From Nitrospiraceae bacterium UBA6905 (lineage in GTDB: Bacteria > Nitrospirota > Thermodesulfovibrionia > Thermodesulfovibrionales > UBA6898), in NCBI GenBank assembly GCA_002451165.1, contig DKBH01000017.1:1-9494 (forward strand): DNA of 9,494 nt, in the 5' to 3' direction. The translations under genes and the position numbers were made by a program. Numbering within the stretch: position 1 is the first letter of the stretch; every line of letters starts with the position of its first letter. Below the pieces are notes generated by a model. The model worked only from the letters and a program-made list of their open reading frames with translations. It was not told the origin of the DNA and did not search any database. Below are positions 1-6,387 of the stretch, in pieces.

Positions 1-226
1 AAAACGGGGTTTTCCGACGGTATCAGGTCAGGAATGATCCTTTTTAGTGAGAATAATCGGCTATTCTTGCTGTAGATCCGAAGGTGTTTCTCCTTGTTGG
101 TAACACTAAAGTTGAGGTTTGATTTTCAGAGACCGTCATCTATCAAGGCTTCATGGGCATATCTCAGATTGCCGAAAAAATCTTCCCCATAAAATGTTAA
201 AAGATATTGAATTTATTAAAAAAATG

Positions 227-245
227 TTGTGCTCAATTATTGTGC
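227..245 (+). repeat. Pair of TTGTGC direct repeats
   Basis: TTGTGC occurs at 227-232 and again at 240-245, 13 nt apart and each followed closely by CAATT or AATT, in the most AT-rich part of the upstream region. Spaced hexamers like this can be a regulator site, but two copies in AT-rich DNA may be chance. No function is assigned. Confidence 0.2.
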
Positions 246-535
246 AATTTGCTCGGATCCATGTATTTAAAACAATATTAAATATTTTTTAAAAAGTTCT
301 TAACAAGTTATAAACCTCTGTTGAAAAGAGCGTTGTCTATTAACTATTGGGTAAGCAAATCCTGTCTCTTTTCTGGCTCTGATCATCTGAAAATCCAGTG
401 CCTAAGAATAAATATTAGACATAGAGCAAAGATCTAACATGATGGCAGGACATTCATTCATCCTAACTCTCGTAAAAAGAAGGAAAAATATCTAAATAGA
501 CCTAAACTGCTGCATGAAGAGGGTTCTTGTAACCA

Positions 536-564
536 TTTACTTAATATAAGAAAAGTAGTATATT
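536..564 (+). promoter_or_regulatory. Candidate sigma70-type promoter for the operon
   Basis: TTTACT at 536-541 matches four of six -35 consensus bases. A 17-nt spacer leads to TATATT at 559-564, which matches five of six -10 bases. Transcription would begin near 571 and leave a leader of roughly 200 nt before the GTG at 768. It is the best-spaced pair I found by eye in the 535-767 segment, but AT-rich DNA yields such matches by chance and the 175-350 stretch could also contain promoters. Confidence 0.35.
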
Positions 565-611
565 TTGTGCTAAGATGTTTGAAACAGTCGATTACCTTTT
601 TGAGGAGAGGG

Positions 612-638
612 ATGGAAAGATACAGGTCTGCAGCATGA
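612..638 (+). other. Leader mini-ORF 1 (8 codons)
   Basis: An ATG at 612 follows a strong purine-rich ribosome-binding sequence (GAGGAGAGGG, 602-611) and encodes MERYRSAA before a TGA at 636-638. The stop overlaps the ATG of the next mini-ORF as ATGA, as in translationally coupled genes. It may be a leader peptide or an upstream ORF that tunes expression of the operon. The peptide resembles nothing I know, and chance is a real alternative. Confidence 0.2.
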
Positions 639-697
639 AGACAGCCGAGCCATCCGCACAGGGTACAAAGGCTGTACGTAAGGGATACGTAATGTAG
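635..697 (+). other. Leader mini-ORF 2 (20 codons)
   Basis: The ATG at 635 overlaps the stop of mini-ORF 1 by four bases. The frame runs 20 codons (MKTAEPSAQG..., then a basic TKAVRKGYVM end) to a TAG at 695-697, about 70 nt before the first operon gene. The peptide is small and basic, with no signal or membrane segment. There is no run of one amino acid as in classical attenuator leaders. It is reported only because the strong ribosome site plus ATGA overlap is unusual in a leader. Confidence 0.2.
675..692 (+). repeat. TACGTAA direct repeat, 11-nt period
   Basis: TACGTAA occurs at 675-681 and 686-692. Each contains the self-complementary hexamer TACGTA, and the copies are one helical turn apart. 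The position, downstream of the candidate promoter and 76 nt before the first start codon, would suit a repressor site. Both copies lie inside mini-ORF 2, so they may simply reflect its codons (GTA CGT AAG, then TAC GTA ATG). Confidence 0.2.
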
Positions 698-767
698 AAT
701 GAGGATGGGCAATCATATCCGGTGCATTAGGTCGTGAAGCACAAAGAAATGTAAAGGAGTTTATGCC

Positions 768-2117
768 GTGGAAGATATAACGTATCCTTCCGGGAAGGAT
801 ATGAGACAGTTCAGAAGAAGGGTCTACACTGAGACTATTGATTTTGCTGTAATACTGCCTGAAATCAAAGCTCAGTCTGCTTCCCGTCTCAAAGGAAGAA
901 TTGTCGATCTGAGCGACGGGGGGATAGGCATCCAGGCAGACTTTCCTCTTGAGCCCGGCGTGATGCTTATCTTCCACCGTGGTGACATGGAAAAAAGTGG
1001 CGTCATTAAATGGGCGATCAAGATGGACAAACAGAGACACAGGGTCGGTGTTGCCTTTCGTACGGAAGACTCGGATATCATGCGGTATCCTTCCATCGTT
1101 CCTTCTGCTTTCGACAGAGTGGCGGAAGACCTTGAGACCTATGCAGCAGCGCTGAAGACAAAGACAGACGAATACGTCGAAGCACTTGAGGCGCTAGCAT
1201 TTTCATGCTCAGTATCCGGTGTCAACGAAAAGAAGATCTTGAAAGGGTTAAGGATATTGACTGAAGATATGATGAGAGCATGCACGGAGTTCGAAGCCGC
1301 AGCTGTATCTGATATAGATTTCATCAAGTCTCAGCGGAAAATATTCCATGAAAAGACGGACAGGATCCTCAGCAAGAGTTCCCTTGTCCGGCATGCGCGG
1401 ACATGGCCCCAGGGATACCAGGGCGACTACAAGATACTGGAGACCCTTTATAAAAATATTCCTATATCCGAAGGCATCGGATATTATTTCGACAAGTATG
1501 GTCTTTCCTTGCCGCTTGCGGAAGCCGTGAGGAACAGGATCACAAAGCTTGAAGAGCTCGTCCGGCAGGAGATCACCGGAAGGGACGCTGCTTCAATGCT
1601 CAACATCGCCTGCGGTTCCTGCAGGGAGCTTATGGGGCTTGCGCCGGACATCGTCCGCACGAAGGCACAGATTACCTGTATCGACATGGATGCTGATGCT
1701 CTGGCTTTTGCGATGGAGAGGCTTTCCCATACTGAGGCTGCTGAGAATATAACGTTCCGGAAATATAACGCTGCCCGAATGTTCGACGACGAACTCAATA
1801 AAGCTGCATTTGGTAAAACAGACATTATTTATAGCGTGGGATTGTTCGATTATCTCCCCTCAGAATTTCTTGCCAAGATGATGGGGGCCCTGTATCGGCT
1901 TCTTTATAGCGATGGGACACTTATCGCTGCCTTTAAAGATGCGGAGAAATACCGGCATCAGGACTTTCATTGGATTGTAGATTGGACCGGCTTCCTCCAG
2001 CGGACAGAAAAGGAATTTCTATCCATACTCAATACGGCAGGCATCCCCAAATCTGCGATCAGGAAAGAGCGAGATGAGACGGGGATCATCATCTTCTATC
2101 TCATTTCGAAACTGTAG
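768..2117 (+). CDS. PilZ domain fused to a class I SAM-dependent methyltransferase (PhcB-like)
   Basis: This is a 449-residue cytoplasmic protein that probably transfers a methyl group from S-adenosylmethionine under c-di-GMP control. The N-terminal PilZ domain (about 13-100) shows RxxxR at R13-R17 and DxSxxG at D47-S49-G52, the residues that bind c-di-GMP in this family. A helical middle (110-270) contains GYQGDY at 216-221 and AVRNR near 253-257, a pattern I associate with the family annotated after PhcB, the enzyme of 3-hydroxy fatty acid methyl ester synthesis. The Rossmann methyltransferase core follows: motif I LNIACGSC (278-285), acidic D306 in CIDMD, and motif IV around TDIIYSVGLFDYL (351-363). 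The GTG start at 768 is chosen because AAAGGAG (753-759) lies 8 nt upstream; an ATG at 763 has a different frame and stops after five codons. It heads the operon, 23 nt before the ketoreductase gene. Methyltransferase and PilZ calls are firm; the substrate is inferred. Confidence 0.88.
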   Translation: MEDITYPSGKDMRQFRRRVYTETIDFAVILPEIKAQSASRLKGRIVDLSDGGIGIQADFPLEPGVMLIFHRGDMEKSGVIKWAIKMDKQRHRVGVAFRTEDSDIMRYPSIVPSAFDRVAEDLETYAAALKTKTDEYVEALEALAFSCSVSGVNEKKILKGLRILTEDMMRACTEFEAAAVSDIDFIKSQRKIFHEKTDRILSKSSLVRHARTWPQGYQGDYKILETLYKNIPISEGIGYYFDKYGLSLPLAEAVRNRITKLEELVRQEITGRDAASMLNIACGSCRELMGLAPDIVRTKAQITCIDMDADALAFAMERLSHTEAAENITFRKYNAARMFDDELNKAAFGKTDIIYSVGLFDYLPSEFLAKMMGALYRLLYSDGTLIAAFKDAEKYRHQDFHWIVDWTGFLQRTEKEFLSILNTAGIPKSAIRKERDETGIIIFYLISKL

Positions 2118-2140
2118 GCATCTGCACAGAGAGGGGGAGA

Positions 2141-2893
2141 TTGGGGGCGAAAGCCTTTTCAGGGAATGTCGCGATTGTCACCGGCGGAGCACGGGGAATA
2201 GGGAAGTCTTTGGTGCGGGCTCTCTGCCGGGAGGGTGCAGCATGTCTTTTTACCTACGTCTCGAGTTCATCCCCTGCGGATACGCTGGCAAGGGAGATTA
2301 GGGAATCGGGAGGGCGGGCTGTCCCTGTAATGCTCGATGTCAGGGATTATGACGGCGCCCGTAACCTGGTGGCACAGGCAAAAGAGGAATTCGGCAGGAT
2401 CGATATCCTGATTAACAATGCCGGCATAACGAGGGACCGTTCACTTTTTATGATGAGCCGCGATGCATGGAGTGAGGTGATCGAGACCGATCTGACAGGG
2501 GTTTTCAATATGACTCAGACCTGCATCACTACCTTTCTGAAACAGAAGAGCGGTAAAATCGTCAATATCTCTTCCGTGAGCGGCATCAGGCCGATGCCGG
2601 GGCAGGTCAATTATGCTGCAGCAAAAGCAGGTGTCATTGGATTTACGAAATCGCTGGCAAAGGAGGTTGCACCCTATGGCATACGGGTAAATGCCGTTGC
2701 TCCGGGATTCATTGATACGGACATGCTTATGCAGCTGCAGGAAAAGAGGCGGATAACGGTGCTCGGTGAGATTCCTGCCAAACGGTTCGGGCTGCCCGAT
2801 GAAGTTGCCCGGGCAGCACTTTTCCTCCTTTCTGAAGGTGCTGCATACATAACAGGACAGGTTATCCAGGTTGACGGAGGGTTGGGAATATAG
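2141..2893 (+). CDS. fabG: 3-oxoacyl-ACP reductase, FabG type (ketoreductase)
   Basis: A 250-residue short-chain dehydrogenase that should reduce 3-oxoacyl-ACP to 3-hydroxyacyl-ACP with NADPH, in the cytosol. Visible landmarks are the cofactor loop TGGARGIG (14-21), NNAG (92-95), the catalytic S145 with Y158xxxK162 (YAAAK), and the C-terminal ITGQVIQVDGG typical of FabG. Length matches the family. The start is TTG at 2141; no ATG or GTG lies in frame before the conserved NVAIVTGG. A purine-rich AGGGGGAG (2132-2139) sits immediately before it, closer than usual, and the same sequence occurs before the ACP gene. It is the second gene of the operon, 5 nt ahead of the ketosynthase-like gene. The location inside a ketosynthase/dehydratase/ACP operon argues for a dedicated pathway enzyme rather than the housekeeping copy. 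Confidence 0.92.
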   Translation: MGAKAFSGNVAIVTGGARGIGKSLVRALCREGAACLFTYVSSSSPADTLAREIRESGGRAVPVMLDVRDYDGARNLVAQAKEEFGRIDILINNAGITRDRSLFMMSRDAWSEVIETDLTGVFNMTQTCITTFLKQKSGKIVNISSVSGIRPMPGQVNYAAAKAGVIGFTKSLAKEVAPYGIRVNAVAPGFIDTDMLMQLQEKRRITVLGEIPAKRFGLPDEVARAALFLLSEGAAYITGQVIQVDGGLGI

Positions 2894-2898
2894 GATCG

Positions 2899-4125
2899 AT
2901 GGCGGGAGAGAATGTGGTGATAACCGGTATGGGAGTTATCTCCCCTATCGGGACAGGGAGAGAAGATTACTGGACCGGGTTGCGCGAGGGCAGGACCGGG
3001 TTTCGGGATATCACACTCTTTGATACGTCACCATTTGCCCTGAAGTCGGCAGGAGAAATAACCGATTTTGATCCCCTTGTCTACCTCGGGAAAAAAGGGC
3101 TGCGGGAACTTGACAGAAGCACGCGTCTCATCTGTTCTGCTGCAAAACTCGCACTTGACGATGCACGCCTTCATATCTCGGACCATAATAGCGATGCTGT
3201 TGGAATTTCGATCGGCGCTACATTTGGGAGCCTTCATAGCATTTTTCAGTTTGACAGAGTTCGTTTGACTGAGGGACCACGGTATGTCAACCCTTCTCAT
3301 TTTCCTAATACGGTAATCAACTCGCCTGCGAGCCAGGTTTCGATACGATGCGGTATTAAGGGATTTAATACAACTATTTCCAATGGTTTCTGCGCCGGTC
3401 TGGACAGTCTTATGTACGCCGCTGATTTCCTGCGGATGAAGCGGGCTGATGCGGTTCTGGCCGGAGGTGTTGAGGAACTCTGCGAAGAGATGTTCCACGG
3501 ATTCTCCCTTCTCGGCTGCCTGACAGGTGCTGACGGATCGGCGCCTGTCTGTTGCCCCTTTGACGCACGAAGGAACGGCGTGATACTCGCTGAGGGGGCA
3601 TGCATGCTGGTGATTGAAGATATACATGCCGCACGGGAGCGGGGAGCTGATATTCTTGCCGTTGTTCTCGGGTACGGATGTTCTTTTGATCGATCCGGAA
3701 ATGGAGAAGGATTGTTCCGGGCGGTTGCTGCCGCCATGGCTGATGCTGGATGCGGAAGAGAGGAGATAGATTACATTTCATCATGTGCTAATTCATCACG
3801 AGACCTTGACCAGATAGAAACGAAGGTCATCAAGCGTATTTTTCAAGAAGAAAGCGGAAATATACCGGTAAGTGCCATTAAATCCATGGTTGGGGAGAGC
3901 TTTTCGGCTTCGGGAAGTTTTTCCCTTGCATCGGCTGTCGGCGCTCTGAGAGATGGCATTATTCCCCCGACGGTCAATTATCAGGTGCCGGACCCTGCAT
4001 GCGATCTCGATTATGTTGCGAATGAAGCGAGGGAAAAGCATATAAAGAGAGTATTGATAACTGCTTCCGATCCCTATGGACAGAATTCCTCGGTCATTCT
4101 CGGCCGGTATGAGGAAGAGAGATGA
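2899..4125 (+). CDS. Catalytically degenerate ketosynthase, chain-length-factor-like (FabF family)
   Basis: A 408-residue protein with the overall FabF thiolase fold: N-terminal VVITGMGVISPIG (6-18), the AGG turn (188-190), DARRNGVILAEGA (222-234) and IIPPTVNYQVPDP (354-366). The active site is gone. Aligned without gaps to the intact ketosynthase downstream, the nucleophilic Cys is F164 (ISNGFCAG; the neighbour C165 is one residue late), the first His is C296 (YISSCANSS against YVSAHGTGT), and the second His is E333 (KSMVGESF against KSMLGHTM). The FGG gate loop is also lost (DPYGQNS, 391-397). Such paralogues act as chain-length factors, non-catalytic partners of a ketosynthase heterodimer. 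ATG 2899 follows the fabG stop by 5 nt, and the stop overlaps the dehydratase start as ATGA. Partner identity and chain-length role are inferred. A free-standing decarboxylase or a structural role is possible. Confidence 0.87.
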   Translation: MAGENVVITGMGVISPIGTGREDYWTGLREGRTGFRDITLFDTSPFALKSAGEITDFDPLVYLGKKGLRELDRSTRLICSAAKLALDDARLHISDHNSDAVGISIGATFGSLHSIFQFDRVRLTEGPRYVNPSHFPNTVINSPASQVSIRCGIKGFNTTISNGFCAGLDSLMYAADFLRMKRADAVLAGGVEELCEEMFHGFSLLGCLTGADGSAPVCCPFDARRNGVILAEGACMLVIEDIHAARERGADILAVVLGYGCSFDRSGNGEGLFRAVAAAMADAGCGREEIDYISSCANSSRDLDQIETKVIKRIFQEESGNIPVSAIKSMVGESFSASGSFSLASAVGALRDGIIPPTVNYQVPDPACDLDYVANEAREKHIKRVLITASDPYGQNSSVILGRYEEER

Positions 4126-4565
4126 TGCAGCTCGATTTTGAATCCATAAAGAAATTTCTGCCTCATCGGTTTCCCTTCATCATGCTCGATAGGGTCGTGG
4201 AACTTGAGCCTGGCAAGAGGGCCGTGGGCATCAAGAATATTTCGGGGAATGATATCTTGTTCCTCGGTCATTTTCCCGAAAGGGCAATAATGCCGGGCGT
4301 AGCTATCATAGAAGCTATGGCCCAGACAGCCATCATTCTCTTTGCAACAGCCCATGATGAAGAGAAGGAAGGGAAAAAACCTCTGTACTACTTAGGCTCG
4401 GTCAAGGCCCGCTTCCTACATCCCGTTGTACCGGGTGACCAGTTGAAAATAACAGTCAAAAATATCAGATTACTTCCGCAAGGCGCGTTTGTAAAGGCGG
4501 AAGCGATGGTTAATGAGGAAAAAATGTCCGAAGCCGATTTGGTATTCAGTCTTCAACATGACTAA
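4122..4565 (+). CDS. fabZ: 3-hydroxyacyl-ACP dehydratase, FabZ type
   Basis: A 147-residue single hot-dog domain that should dehydrate 3-hydroxyacyl-ACP to trans-2-enoyl-ACP. The FabZ signature is complete: LPHRFPFIMLDRV (13-25), the catalytic H50 in GHFPERAIMPG (49-59) and the catalytic E64 in IIEAMAQ (62-68), followed by YLGSVKARFLHPVVPGDQL. Length is normal for FabZ. The ATG at 4122 lies seven nt after GAGG (4111-4114) and overlaps the preceding stop by four bases; a second ATG at 4125 would remove one residue only. The 3' end overlaps the next ketosynthase gene by eight bases. Placement between the two ketosynthase-family genes indicates a pathway-specific dehydratase. The sequence alone cannot tell it from a housekeeping FabZ. 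Confidence 0.93.
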   Translation: MMQLDFESIKKFLPHRFPFIMLDRVVELEPGKRAVGIKNISGNDILFLGHFPERAIMPGVAIIEAMAQTAIILFATAHDEEKEGKKPLYYLGSVKARFLHPVVPGDQLKITVKNIRLLPQGAFVKAEAMVNEEKMSEADLVFSLQHD

Positions 4566-5769
4566 GCGTGTGGTCATAACCGGCCTTGGCGTCGTCTCCT
4601 CGATCGGCGTTGGCTGGCAGGATTATTGGCAAAACTTACTCAAAGGCATGTCAGGTATCAGCCCGGTTACCCAGTTCGATACATCTGATCAGTTTACCCA
4701 CAATGGCGGCGAGGTGAAGAACTTCAGGCCTGAGGAACACTTTTCCGAGCATGAGATGCGCAGCATGAACCGGGCTACCCAGATGGCACTGGTGACTGCG
4801 CGGATGGCTGTGCAGGATGCAAGGGTTCCCGCGGTCCTTCTGAAAGAAGAAATGACCGGTATTTCCTTTGGCGCGAACCTCGGCGCAGTTCAGGCTGTTG
4901 AGGATATTAATGAATTGATCGTCAGAAATAACACAATGCCCGGCAATGAGTTGCTCAGTCAGGCTGTGACATCTGCAACTTTGTCTATTGTTGCAAAGGA
5001 GTTCGGTATCTCCGGCGGCACTATGATGTTCTCCACAGCCTGTTCAGCAGGCAATTACGCAATCGGGTACGGATATGACCAGATCAGACTGGGCAGGTTC
5101 GACCTAGTCATTGCAGGTGCTTCGGATGCCTTTTCAAAGGTAGCCTTTGCCGGATTCAATCAGTTCAAGGCTGTAGCCCCGGAAAAATGCCAGCCCTTTG
5201 ACGGACAGCGAAAAGGAATGATGGTGGCGGAGGGAGCAGGGTGTTTGATCATGGAGTCCCTTGATCATGCCTTGGGTCGCCAGGCGGATATATACGCCGA
5301 GGTCCTGGGCTACGGATTAAGCTGTGATGCTTTCCATATGACGTCATCGACAGTTGAGGGCATCGCACGCTGCATGAAAAAGGCGCTTCGGGAAGCTGGC
5401 ATTTCGGCGGAGGCAGTCGATTATGTCAGCGCACACGGTACCGGGACGCCGACAAACGACCGCAATGAATGCGCTGCCCTGCGAGAAGTATTCGGAGAAC
5501 GCGTTGCACAGATTCCGGTAAGTTCGATAAAATCCATGCTCGGCCATACCATGGGTGCGGCATCGGCGTTGGAGGCCATTGCTTGCGCGCTTGCCGTCAG
5601 GGATGATATCATTCCTCCGACGATCAATTATGAAATGCCTGACCCTGACTGCAGCATTGATTGCGTACCGAACATCGCCCGTAAGCGGCCAGTTCATATA
5701 GCCATGAATAATTCCTATGCATTCGGCGGCAATAACGCCTGTCTGATAATCGGGAAGTTCGGGCAGTAA
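4558..5769 (+). CDS. fabF: 3-oxoacyl-ACP synthase II, FabF type (active ketosynthase)
   Basis: A 403-residue decarboxylating condensing enzyme that extends an acyl chain with malonyl-ACP. The catalytic triad is intact: C162 in FSTACSAGN, H293 in SAHGTGTPTND and H330 in KSMLGHTMGAAS, with the structural K325 and the gate loop SYAFGGNN (386-393). The N-terminus MTKRVVITGLGVVSSIG is typical when ATG 4558 is used. An upstream in-frame ATG at 4513 would add 15 residues lying inside the dehydratase gene and unlike the family, so it is rejected. The start overlaps the dehydratase stop by eight bases and has little Shine-Dalgarno sequence, which suggests translational coupling. It is the likely catalytic partner of the degenerate paralogue encoded at 2899-4125, together resembling a KS/CLF heterodimer. 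A homodimeric FabF acting alone is the alternative. Confidence 0.92.
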   Translation: MTKRVVITGLGVVSSIGVGWQDYWQNLLKGMSGISPVTQFDTSDQFTHNGGEVKNFRPEEHFSEHEMRSMNRATQMALVTARMAVQDARVPAVLLKEEMTGISFGANLGAVQAVEDINELIVRNNTMPGNELLSQAVTSATLSIVAKEFGISGGTMMFSTACSAGNYAIGYGYDQIRLGRFDLVIAGASDAFSKVAFAGFNQFKAVAPEKCQPFDGQRKGMMVAEGAGCLIMESLDHALGRQADIYAEVLGYGLSCDAFHMTSSTVEGIARCMKKALREAGISAEAVDYVSAHGTGTPTNDRNECAALREVFGERVAQIPVSSIKSMLGHTMGAASALEAIACALAVRDDIIPPTINYEMPDPDCSIDCVPNIARKRPVHIAMNNSYAFGGNNACLIIGKFGQ

Positions 5770-5789
5770 TACAGGGGGAGATGCAGCAT

Positions 5790-6032
5790 ATGTCAGAAAA
5801 TGTAGAACAATCGATAATTGCAATCATATCCGAGATATCGGGATATGAGCCGGAAGAAATAACGCCGGACAAGAATTTCTATGACGACCTCGAGATAGAT
5901 TCGATCAAGGCGATAGAGATTACGGTAGCGATCGAGAAGAAGTTCAAGGTATCAGTCCGTGATGAAGATGTCCCCAACATAACTACGGTCCGCCAGGCAG
6001 TGGAACTGGTTACTCAACTTCTGAATCCATGA
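5790..6032 (+). CDS. Acyl carrier protein
   Basis: An 80-residue acidic four-helix carrier protein; the growing acyl chain is held on phosphopantetheine attached to Ser38 in the EIDSIKAIE motif. DSIK instead of the fatty-acid-type DSLD is more usual in polyketide, polyunsaturated fatty acid and aryl polyene carrier domains. The upstream helix begins VEQSIIAIISEISGYEPEEITPD, as expected for helix I and loop I. The start is taken as ATG 5790, 9 nt after AGGGGGAG (5773-5780). ATG 5781 would add MQH but would touch that ribosome site directly. The gene follows the ketosynthase stop by 20 nt and closes the recognisable operon. No phosphopantetheinyl transferase lies in the window, so activation must be in trans. 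Confidence 0.92.
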   Translation: MSENVEQSIIAIISEISGYEPEEITPDKNFYDDLEIDSIKAIEITVAIEKKFKVSVRDEDVPNITTVRQAVELVTQLLNP

Positions 6033-6153
6033 GAGGAAAGCTAGCAAGTGGCGAAGGAGAGATTAGATACGACAAGAATAACACATAATTGTATGCTCGG
6101 TTCATCCCGAGATGGCGATCGGCCGTGTAGTAAGGATATGCAAGAGGAGTAAG

Positions 6154-6171
6154 ATGAAAAGGTTATTTTAG
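6154..6171 (+). other. Five-codon ORF ended by an in-frame TAG, same frame as 6184-6387
   Basis: ATG 6154 follows AGAGGAG (6143-6149 region) with suitable spacing and encodes MKRLF, then TAG at 6169-6171. The same frame continues without another stop through the GTG at 6184 to TGA-free codons ending at 6387. The gene may therefore once have begun at 6154 and now carry an amber codon at position six, or the mini-ORF may couple translation to the GTG start, whose own ribosome site (GAGGA, 6171-6175) overlaps the TAG. Confidence 0.3.
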
Positions 6172-6183
6172 AGGAAGCGATCA

Positions 6184-6387
6184 GTGAAAGAGGAACTGTG
6201 GGAGCGGATATGTTGGATAGACGAATACATTTTACGGACGGTAAGGGAACGGCAGAACTGGACCGTCGCGAAGCACGTCGCGGTAAAGCAGGGAAAACCA
6301 AAAGAGGAACTTAGGAAGTTACAACTATTCAAATTATTCAACGAGATGGATATTTTGCGAACTCTTCGCGGTGTTGTTCATTCATAA
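6184..6387 (+). CDS. Small hypothetical protein, weakly chorismate-mutase-like
   Basis: A 67-residue, charged, probably all-helical protein starting at GTG 6184, eight nt after GAGGA (6171-6175). I do not recognise it with confidence. The pattern WIDEYILRTVRERQ...AKHVAVKQGKP (about 12-38) has the rhythm of the first helix of AroQ chorismate mutases (IDxxILxLLxER, then a Lys before GLP), but spacing differs by one residue and the second half lacks the usual motifs. It has no signal peptide or membrane segment. An in-frame TAG lies 13 bases upstream after a better ATG start (6154), so this may be the remaining part of a longer gene. A chance ORF is also possible. Confidence 0.35.
   Translation: MKEELWERICWIDEYILRTVRERQNWTVAKHVAVKQGKPKEELRKLQLFKLFNEMDILRTLRGVVHS

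Larger units (their letters stand above)
1..767. other. AT-rich intergenic region upstream of the operon
   Basis: No convincing protein-coding gene is visible on either strand. The stretch is clearly richer in A and T than the genes that follow, most strongly at 175-350, where there are runs of A and T. From the left edge one plus-strand frame stays open to a TAG at 73-75; this could be the last 24 codons of an upstream gene but has no recognisable content. The right part (about 535-767) holds a candidate promoter, two mini-ORFs and a short direct repeat, listed separately. An 84-codon minus-strand open frame at 458-712 resembles no protein I know and is not called. Confidence 0.6.

Noticed and set aside
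1..13. AAAAC-GGG-GTTTT hairpin at the left edge
   Set aside because: A 5-bp AT-rich stem cut by the window edge and without a T-tract after it is not enough for a terminator call.
50..67. AGAATA-ATCGGC-TATTCT inverted repeat
   Set aside because: A 6-bp, AT-rich stem with no T-run or flanking gene is within chance expectation.
458..712. 84-codon minus-strand open frame
   Set aside because: It has Cys/Leu/Ser-rich composition with no family resemblance, lies in AT-rich intergenic DNA, and opposes the leader of the operon.
3028..3627. 199-codon minus-strand open frame inside the CLF-like gene
   Set aside because: It is a shadow of a clearly coding plus-strand gene; the translation has no recognisable domain.
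4513..4557. Earlier in-frame ATG for the active ketosynthase
   Set aside because: It would add 15 residues unlike any FabF N-terminus and extend the overlap with the dehydratase gene to over 50 bases.
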